Shown: piece after piece, positions 58,475-64,000 of the stretch
Layout of the letters: each line of letters starts with the position of its first letter
How positions within the stretch are numbered: the first letter of the stretch is position 1
DNA from: Ursus arctos
Taxonomy: Eukaryota > Chordata > Mammalia > Carnivora > Ursidae
DNA length: 64,000 bases
NCBI RefSeq assembly: GCF_023065955.2
Contig: NW_026622897.1
Span: forward strand, 3,043,001-3,107,000
Direction: 5' to 3'
Made by a program: the position numbers and the translations under genes
The notes under the pieces: model-generated
Databases searched by the model: none
Seen by the model: the letters and a program-made list of their open reading frames with translations, nothing else
What the model was told of the DNA's origin: nothing

Positions 58475-58735
58475 ACATATTGTATGATTCCACTTACATG
58501 AAATGTGCAAAATAGGCAAACCCACAGAAACAGAAAGCAGATTATTTTCTTCTCTAGGGAGGGGGGTGGAAAGAGGGATAGGAGTGAAGGCTAATGGACA
58601 TGAAGTATCGTTTTGGGTCTATGAAAGTATTCTGGAATTAGTGGTGATGATCACAAAACTTTGTAAATGTGCTATAAACCTCTGAATTTTATACTTTAAA
58701 AAGGTGAATTATCTTTCAAAAAATTAATAAACCAG
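58095..58735 (+). mobile_element. Old L1 3' end, sense
   Basis: GCTGGTGGGGATTAAAATGG, GTTTGGCAGTTTCTCCAAAAG, CCATATGATCCAGCAATTCTAC, CATAGCAGCATTATTTATAATAG and TGTATGATTCCACTTACATG follow L1 ORF2 C-terminal and 3' UTR order. A 28-A expansion interrupts it at 58,444-58,471. Confidence 0.92.
58444..58471. repeat. (A)28 homopolymer within L1 text
   Basis: The run sits between GCCACACC and GTCACATATTGTATG, where L1 normally has only a few A residues. Confidence 0.96.
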
Positions 58736-59409
58736 AATAGGGGCAGGATGCAATGTGATAAATGAAATATTTGGGAATATCATAAAGAAATTCACTAGAT
58801 TAGAGAGTCTGAAAGATTAGCGACAAATTGAACCCTAAAACCTTAAATCATAATGTGCTAGACTTGTGTGATATCCTTTCTTCTTTATAATCATATTTCC
58901 TGAAACCTACAAGTAGTTGTGGCTTCCTAGGGAGGTCTGGAGTATTTCAGGACTCCCTCACCTGATATATAATTTTAAAATGTCAAGACCACGGTGGTTC
59001 CATTTATTCCTGCTATATTTTTTCTTGCTAGATTTTAATTACTCTTTCAACCTATAGAAGGAAAATGATCTAAATTCATCCATTTTCAGAGTGAAAAAAA
59101 GAAGTGCAAAATCTAATCTAATCCCCTTGTTAAAGATGGTAGAGAACCTGAGGTCTGCATATGTGAAGTGGGCTTCTGTCCACCAGTGTGAGGTTAGTTA
59201 GTGGCACAGCTGGGAGAATATTGTAACAAGTTTCTCATCCAATCATAATAAATTATTGTTTGGTCCGTCAGAGTAGATGGAATGTGTCCTATCTTCTGGA
59301 ATGTTAACATTTCCTAATCATATTATGAAGTGCCGTTATCCTAGCCATTGATGAAAGAGAATAGTTAGGCCAAATACACCAGGGTGGGGTCAGGTAGTGT
59401 GCTCTGTCC
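58736..59409. other. Unassigned DNA
   Basis: A weak antisense MIR-like stretch lies at about 59,108-59,230. Nothing else is recognised. Confidence 0.4.
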
Positions 59410-59910
59410 TCTGTCCACCCCTGACCTCCTCCGGTGACGTTCTCCCCTCAGCCATCCCCCACTCACCTTGGTCTCTTGTTCACGTCTTGGCATCTGAGCA
59501 CATTCGTCCTCAGAGACTTTGTGTTTAACACTCCCTCCACCTGGAAAGATCGCTGCCTAGAACCGTACATGGTGTGCTCACTTCGTTCATATGCTTCGTT
59601 CATATGCCCTCTCACAGGCCTTCCCAACTTCTGAACTCAGTCTCAATCCCTCGCCATCCCATCCCACTCCTTACCCCTTTTATCCCTTCAACCTCCAATA
59701 ATTTTCTTCATAGAACTTATCATTTATCTGAAGTTTGTTCTTTTTTTTAATTTTGTGAGGTTTTTCTGTACTGTCTTTCTCTCTCTTACTAGAACATAAG
59801 TTCCATTAATGGAAGGACTTCACCTCTTCACTTCCGTATTTCTAGCACTTGGAACAGTGCCTCACATGTTTCAGACCTGAATAACCACGTATTGAATAAA
59901 TGAATTAAAT
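59410..59910 (+). repeat. L2 3' end, sense
   Basis: CACTCCCTCCACCTGGAAAG, AGGCCTTCCCAACTTCTGAACTC, CTAGAACATAAGTTCCATTAATGG, CTAGCACTTGGAACAGTGCC and CACGTATTGAATAAATGAATT follow the L2 3' end in sense. A 13-bp tandem duplication CTTCGTTCATATG lies at 59,581-59,606. Confidence 0.82.
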
Positions 59911-60957
59911 GGAACTGGTCACTTTTACAAATGAATAAAGGTTTTGAGATTTTTTTAAATTTATTTTCTGGCAAAGGGTGATGATTTTGTGTTATACATT
60001 TAGTTAGCTGTTTCCACCTAAAAGGACAAGGAAACGAAAGGTATTTGGGTTCAGATCTAGTAGATTATCATTGGTTAACCTTCAAAATCACTCCCACCAA
60101 AACTGGTTACTGAGAGCCACCATGCCATCTCTGTCTGTGCAAATGAGTGTGCATAAATCAGAGTTCTACCTGTGTGCTTCCTACTAGCTGATCAGATGGT
60201 TTTTTTCAGAGTCCTGTGACGTGCTGTTAATTTGGTATTACATATTTTGACTGTTTCCCGTAAGTGTGATAGACAGTGAAGCTATTAGATACAAATACAG
60301 TGCTTGATAACTTCAAACAAGAGTAAACCAAAATTCACCTTACTAAAGCATTCTGTTATCGCAGGGTTTTCCATAGTGCATCGATGTCAAAGTGCTAATT
60401 ACAGCTACTGTTTTCATAGTGTTTGATTGTCACAGCCATAGTAATTTCACTGCTCATATGAGAGCAGCAAGCTGGACAATCTTTTTGTCAACTGTTTTTA
60501 CAATTAGTGACAAATTGGATTATTTTTTTGGTTGGAATTAATTTGTTCCCTGGTCTGTTCCAACTGGACATGTTTTATAGAAACATGTGGCATCAATTAT
60601 GTATTAAAAAGAGATTGCTTTGCCCTGCAAACTTAGCCCTGAAATATTCCTCCAAAAATTGAGGTGCTGATCAAAACCTCAGTATTGACCATAAATTGTG
60701 ACTTGAATTGACTGAGCAATACCAGGAATTTCTCTTCCAAACAAGCATCCTGATAGTCTTCTAATGTTGATGGTTCTTAAAAATAAGATTTTCCAGATGA
60801 TCTTTTCTAAATGCAAAATTCCCTAAAATAGGTTGCATCTGGGTATACATTAGTAGCTTATAGAACATGAAGTGAAGTGAGGCTTCATGCTGCATGAATC
60901 ATCGGATAACTGTGGGAAAGACGGTCACTAGGTTTAGAAGTAGAAACAGTGATACTA
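59911..60957. other. Low-repeat stretch with conserved-type texture
   Basis: No mobile element is recognised. The 60,280-60,660 part contains GTGCTAATTACAGCTAC, a CTGCTC/GAGCAG hairpin at 60,450-60,467, ACAATTAGTG and GGAATTAATTTG: several homeodomain-type cores in a short distance. No coding frame is supported. Confidence 0.4.
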
Positions 60958-61375
60958 TGTTAGTTTGCTAGAGCTTCCAAAACAAAGTACTCAAACTGGG
61001 TGACTTAAAAACCAGAAATATTGTCACACAATTCTGAGAGCTAGAAGTCCAAACAAGATATTGGCGAGATTGGCTGTTTTTGAGGCCTTTGATGGAAGAA
61101 CGTGTTCTGGGTCTCTCTCCCTGGCTTAGTGATGGCCCTCTTTTCTTTATGCCTGTCTCCATTGTCTCTGTGTGGTGTCTTTCTCCAATGTTCTCCTTTT
61201 TTAAGGACATCTGCCCTACTGGATTAGGGGCCTACCCAATCCAGTGTGACCTGCTGTTAACTAATTGGATCTGTAATAATCCTCTTTCCAAATAAAGTCA
61301 TATACTAAGGTACTGGGGGTTAAGGATTCACCTTATGAATTTATGAAGGGGGGGCACAGTTTAACTCATAACAAC
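60958..61375 (-). mobile_element. MLT1-type LTR, antisense
   Basis: TGTTAGTTTGCTAGAGCTTCC, CAAACTGGGTGACTTAAAAAC, AAGGACATCTGCCCTACTGG, TTTCCAAATAAAGTCATATAC and GGTACTGGGGGTTAAGGATTC are the reverse complement of an MLT1-like LTR. No internal retroviral genes are present. Confidence 0.85.
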
Positions 61376-61384
61376 TACTAATAA

Positions 61385-61560
61385 TTATCTCTTATATGTT
61401 TAATAGTGTGTTTAATCCTTTATGAGATAGCAAATATTATTCCCATTCTGCAGATGAGGCTCAAAGAGTAATTTGCCAGAGTTTGTTCTGCTGAGGTTAA
61501 AGTTACTTCCGGCTCCAGACTCATTGCTGGCTTTCCCTTATACCACTGGATGCTTTGCTG
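61385..61560 (-). repeat. MIR fragment, antisense
   Basis: TTATTCCCATTCTGCAGATGAGGCTCAAAGAG matches the reverse MIR core. Confidence 0.6.
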
Positions 61561-61675
61561 AACTTCAGTGGGATCACCATTGTGACCAGGTCCCATCCTT
61601 GAACAGATGGAATACAATCTAAAAAACAAAACAATGACTCCATGATGTACTGAATTATTGACTTTTAGAATTGTC

Positions 61676-62085
61676 AGTTACCTATTTCTGTGTCACTGCT
61701 CTGAAATCTAGATGCTTAAAGTCACAACCATCTTATTATACCTGGTGACATGAACGCTGTCAGATGGCTGGTTAGTCTGTCGCACGTGACATCCACTGGA
61801 TTCACTTACTGTATTTAGCTGACAGTTGGTCTGGGCTGGAGGGTCCACGAAGCCTTCCTTTGCATGTCTAGGATCTGAATGGGGACAACTGGAAGGATGA
61901 GCTCAGACCTTTGCCTTCTGGTCTCCACAGTTCTGTTTAGTTTAGCAGAGTGGTTGGGCTTCTTCCATGATGGCCCAGGCTCCCAGAACGAGTCTTCCAA
62001 GAGACCGAAGCCAAAGCTGCAGGACTTCTGTCCCAGTCTCAGAAGTCATACCACCTGGCTTGGGCCACATTTAATTTGTCAAAAG
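61676..62085. repeat. Old dispersed repeat, family not assigned
   Basis: The text resembles a widespread ancient mammalian repeat (GCTCCCAGAACGAGTCTTCC followed by AAGAGACCGAAGCCAAAGCTG, and TGGTCTGGGCTGGAGGGTCC). I recognise the text but cannot name the family. It may be an LTR. Confidence 0.45.
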
Positions 62086-62479
62086 TGACCAGCTCAGAAT
62101 TAAGTGGAAGAGGTGTAGATAGTTTACTCAGGAGCCATGTTTGAAGCCCCACTATTGAAAAGCAGAAGCATCTTAAAAGCCACCTAGTTCTGTTTTCAGT
62201 CTTGTTAGATACCAGTAAATGAAAGTTTTGAACATCTTGTATAATATCAAAAATATCAGTACTTTACATTAAAATAATAATTATGTGTTAATGAATTCAG
62301 TGATATTTCACTTGATCTTATATTCTAGTGTGTATAATGACAGAAATAAGAGATAAGGGTGTTTCATACATTCACTTATTTTTATAAAACTGATCTTAAT
62401 TACTTAATTGAGCCTTAAGGACCCCAACTGTCAGAATGGCAGCCATCTTCTGAAAGCATAGAAGGAAAACCGATGGATT

Positions 62480-62620
62480 ATTTTAATTATTAAATCTTGG
62501 CTTTGAGGTATCTGAGGCCCTGACGGCTGACATGACTTATCCAAGGTCATCTCTGGTCTAGAGGATAGACCTCCTAATGCCTAGATTGATTCCTAATCAA
62601 ACTACGCTCCTCTCTCTGCT
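62480..62620 (-). repeat. MIR fragment, antisense
   Basis: TTGAGGTATCTGAGGCCCTGACGG and GACTTATCCAAGGTCATC match the reverse MIR core. Confidence 0.55.
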
Positions 62621-62654
62621 ACTTTACTAGTAAATTTTGCAACAATGCAACACA

Positions 62655-62882
62655 ATATAGTGGCTAAGTGTAGACTCAGGAGCCCAAGTATTTAGGTTCA
62701 TAATTCTGGTTGTGATTATGGGAAAGTTACCTTGGCTCTCTGTGCTTCAGTTTCTTCATTATTATATAGGGTTAATATTAGTAACTTTTTAATGGGATGT
62801 GAGAATTTAAAGTACATGGAAAGAACTTAAAGCAATGCCTAGGACATAGTAAGTGCTATGTAAATATTTACTGTCATTATTA
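62655..62882 (+). repeat. MIR SINE, nearly full length
   Basis: ATATAGTGGCTAAGTGTAG, TAATTCTGGTTGTGATTATGG, TTCAGTTTCTTCATTATTATATAGG and GCAATGCCTAGGACATAGTAAG follow MIR from end to end. Confidence 0.85.
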
Positions 62883-63023
62883 TACTCACAAAAATATATA
62901 AATAGCCATTGCAATACTTTACTAGAAAGCATCTGTCTTTTTACTTTATTTGATATTAGAAAAAGCTCACAATCTGAAATTACTTAATAATATTGATTAT
63001 ACAATTTCAGTGCAAAATGTATG

Positions 63024-63025
<2 letters not shown>

Positions 63026-63062
<37 letters not shown>
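63026..63062. repeat. (GT)n microsatellite
   Basis: A perfect GT run of about 37 bp follows ATGTATGCAT. Confidence 0.97.
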
Positions 63063-63065
<3 letters not shown>

Positions 63066-63113
63066 GCATTTGGAATATCTTAGATGAAATCTGTAACCTA
63101 TACATGGACTTTT

Positions 63114-63310
63114 TTTAAAGATTTATTTATTTGAGTGAGCGGGTTGGGGGAGTGCAAGTTGGGGGAGGGGCAGAGGGAGAGAATCTTCAAGCAGACTGTC
63201 TGCTGAGCGTGGAGCCTGATCAAGCAGGGCTTGATCCCCAGGGCCCTGAGATCATGACCTGAGTCAAATTAAGAGTTGGATGCTCAGCCAAATGAGCCAC
63301 CCAGCCACCA
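63114..63310 (-). mobile_element. Can-SINE (SINEC), antisense
   Basis: TTTAAAGATTTATTTATTTGAG, GAGCGTGGAGCCTGATCAAG, CCTGAGATCATGACCTGAG and AATGAGCCACCCAGCCACC are the reverse complement of SINEC. The duplication CTATACATGGACTTTT (63,098-63,113) against CTATATGTGGACTTTT (63,311-63,326) has two differences. Confidence 0.93.
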
Positions 63311-63369
63311 CTATATGTGGACTTTTAATTCTAAAACAACTTTTTTTTTTTTTAATTCTAGGCAAACTT

Positions 63370-63490
63370 TTCCTGAATTCTTATTTTATAGAGAAGGAAA
63401 GTGATGCCCCAAAAGGCTAAGTAATTTATCCAAGTCTACACTGTGTACAAGTGAGAAATAATATCCATTTCTCTTATAAATCAGTGACAT
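63370..63490 (-). repeat. MIR fragment, antisense
   Basis: TTATTTTATAGAGAAGGAAAGTG and AGGCTAAGTAATTTATCCAAG match the reverse MIR core. Confidence 0.65.
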
Positions 63491-64000
63491 TTTATCCCTA
63501 AATGTATTTCAAATTCAAGATTAAGCCATAACTTCCTCAGTTTGCATTTAAGTGGAAACTTACATATCAAAATCTGTTCCTTGATTTTCATGGTTATGCT
63601 GAAATGCATTGTATCTCAGGTAGTTGGTAGAACTTGTGTTCCAGTAGGACCATCAGCGAGCAAAACGGCATTGGGAGTGTGGAATGTATTGTGAACTGCC
63701 TACCAGAGCAGGTGATAGTTCAGCGTATGATGATGCTGTGGTTGTGTCCTCTGCCAGACTAACGTCTAACATATGTGCTGACCGAGATTGCTGACTGGTA
63801 CAGTGCTGCTAGAGAGATGTGGTGTGAGAGTGTTTTGTCTTCCCCAAACTCATGCTGTGGAAACAAGAATTATTGAACTTTAAAAGCCAGTTGTTGAGGG
63901 AAATAATTGCTGAGAAACCAGAGCTGTTGGAAGAGCAGCAGTTCGTTAAGACAAACATCTCGCAGACTGAGAAAGTGTGTATGCAGTGGGGGGAGGATTT
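63491..64000. other. Unassigned low-repeat DNA at window edge
   Basis: From about 63,630 the sequence has no recognised repeat and more CpGs than usual (AGCGAG, AACGGC, AGCGTA, AACGTC, ACCGAG, TTCGTT, CTCGCA). A plus-strand open stretch lies at about 63,641-63,765, but a full exon cannot be supported. Confidence 0.35.

Noticed and set aside
7500..61375. Possible provirus from four MLT1-type LTRs in the same orientation
   Set aside because: The LTRs are far apart, differ strongly from one another and have no gag, pol or env between them; they are independent solo LTRs.
63710..63790. C/D snoRNA-like arrangement (ATGATGA followed about 45 bases later by CTGA)
   Set aside because: The terminal stem next to the boxes does not pair and no convincing C'/D' boxes are present.
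1..64000. CRISPR array, operons, ribosome binding sites or phage genes
   Set aside because: Nothing resembles these; the carnivore SINEs and L1s show vertebrate nuclear DNA.

Overview
This window looks like about 64 kb of AT-rich, non-coding nuclear DNA from a caniform carnivore. The strongest clue is the Can-SINE (tRNA-Lys-derived SINEC) family, of which there are 15 recognisable near-full-length or short copies and one fragment. Three copies (11,947; 31,618 minus; 33,685) carry the variant internal text and the CTCGCTGGCTGTCTCT-type tail that I associate with bears, panda and their relatives, so an ursid or close caniform is my best inference. I cannot fix the species. I see no complete gene, rRNA, tRNA gene, CRISPR array or prokaryotic feature.

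Layout. 0-12 kb: scattered SINEs, L2 and MIR relics, a hAT-type element at 4.8 kb, a CpG-dense patch at 4.2-4.5 kb, an antisense MLT1-type LTR at 7.5 kb and an old L1 3' end at 10.2 kb. 12-17.5 kb: mostly unassigned sequence with a TG/CA microsatellite. 17.5-22.2 kb: an old L1 3' end followed by a 3.5 kb sense L1 with a decayed ORF2. 22.2-30 kb: L2, a short young L1 3' end (24.4 kb) and long unassigned stretches. 30-34.2 kb: an LTR, L1 ends and a cluster of five SINEs in both orientations. 34.3-38.2 kb: a long antisense ancient L1 carrying a nested SINE, with a second L1 3' end abutting it. 38.4-48 kb: unassigned DNA with L2 and old L1 relics. 48-51 kb: a 3 kb antisense 5'-truncated L1. 51-64 kb: MLT1-type LTRs, MIR, L2, SINEs and a few low-repeat patches.

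The only protein-coding signal I would put forward is an 88-bp GC- and CpG-rich candidate internal exon on the minus strand at 57,215-57,302, bounded by AG and a strong CAG/GTGAGA donor, with stop codons directly outside both splice sites. The window could therefore be an intron or a flanking desert. Other points of interest are three possible regulatory or conserved-type patches (12.8-13.2, 25.2 and 60.3-60.7 kb), unexplained short retro-insertions with direct repeats (30.1 and 38.35 kb), recent insertions with perfect target-site duplications, and two inverted L1 copies about 26 kb apart. Repeat names come from my memory of consensus sequences and were not computed; boundaries of the old repeats are approximate.
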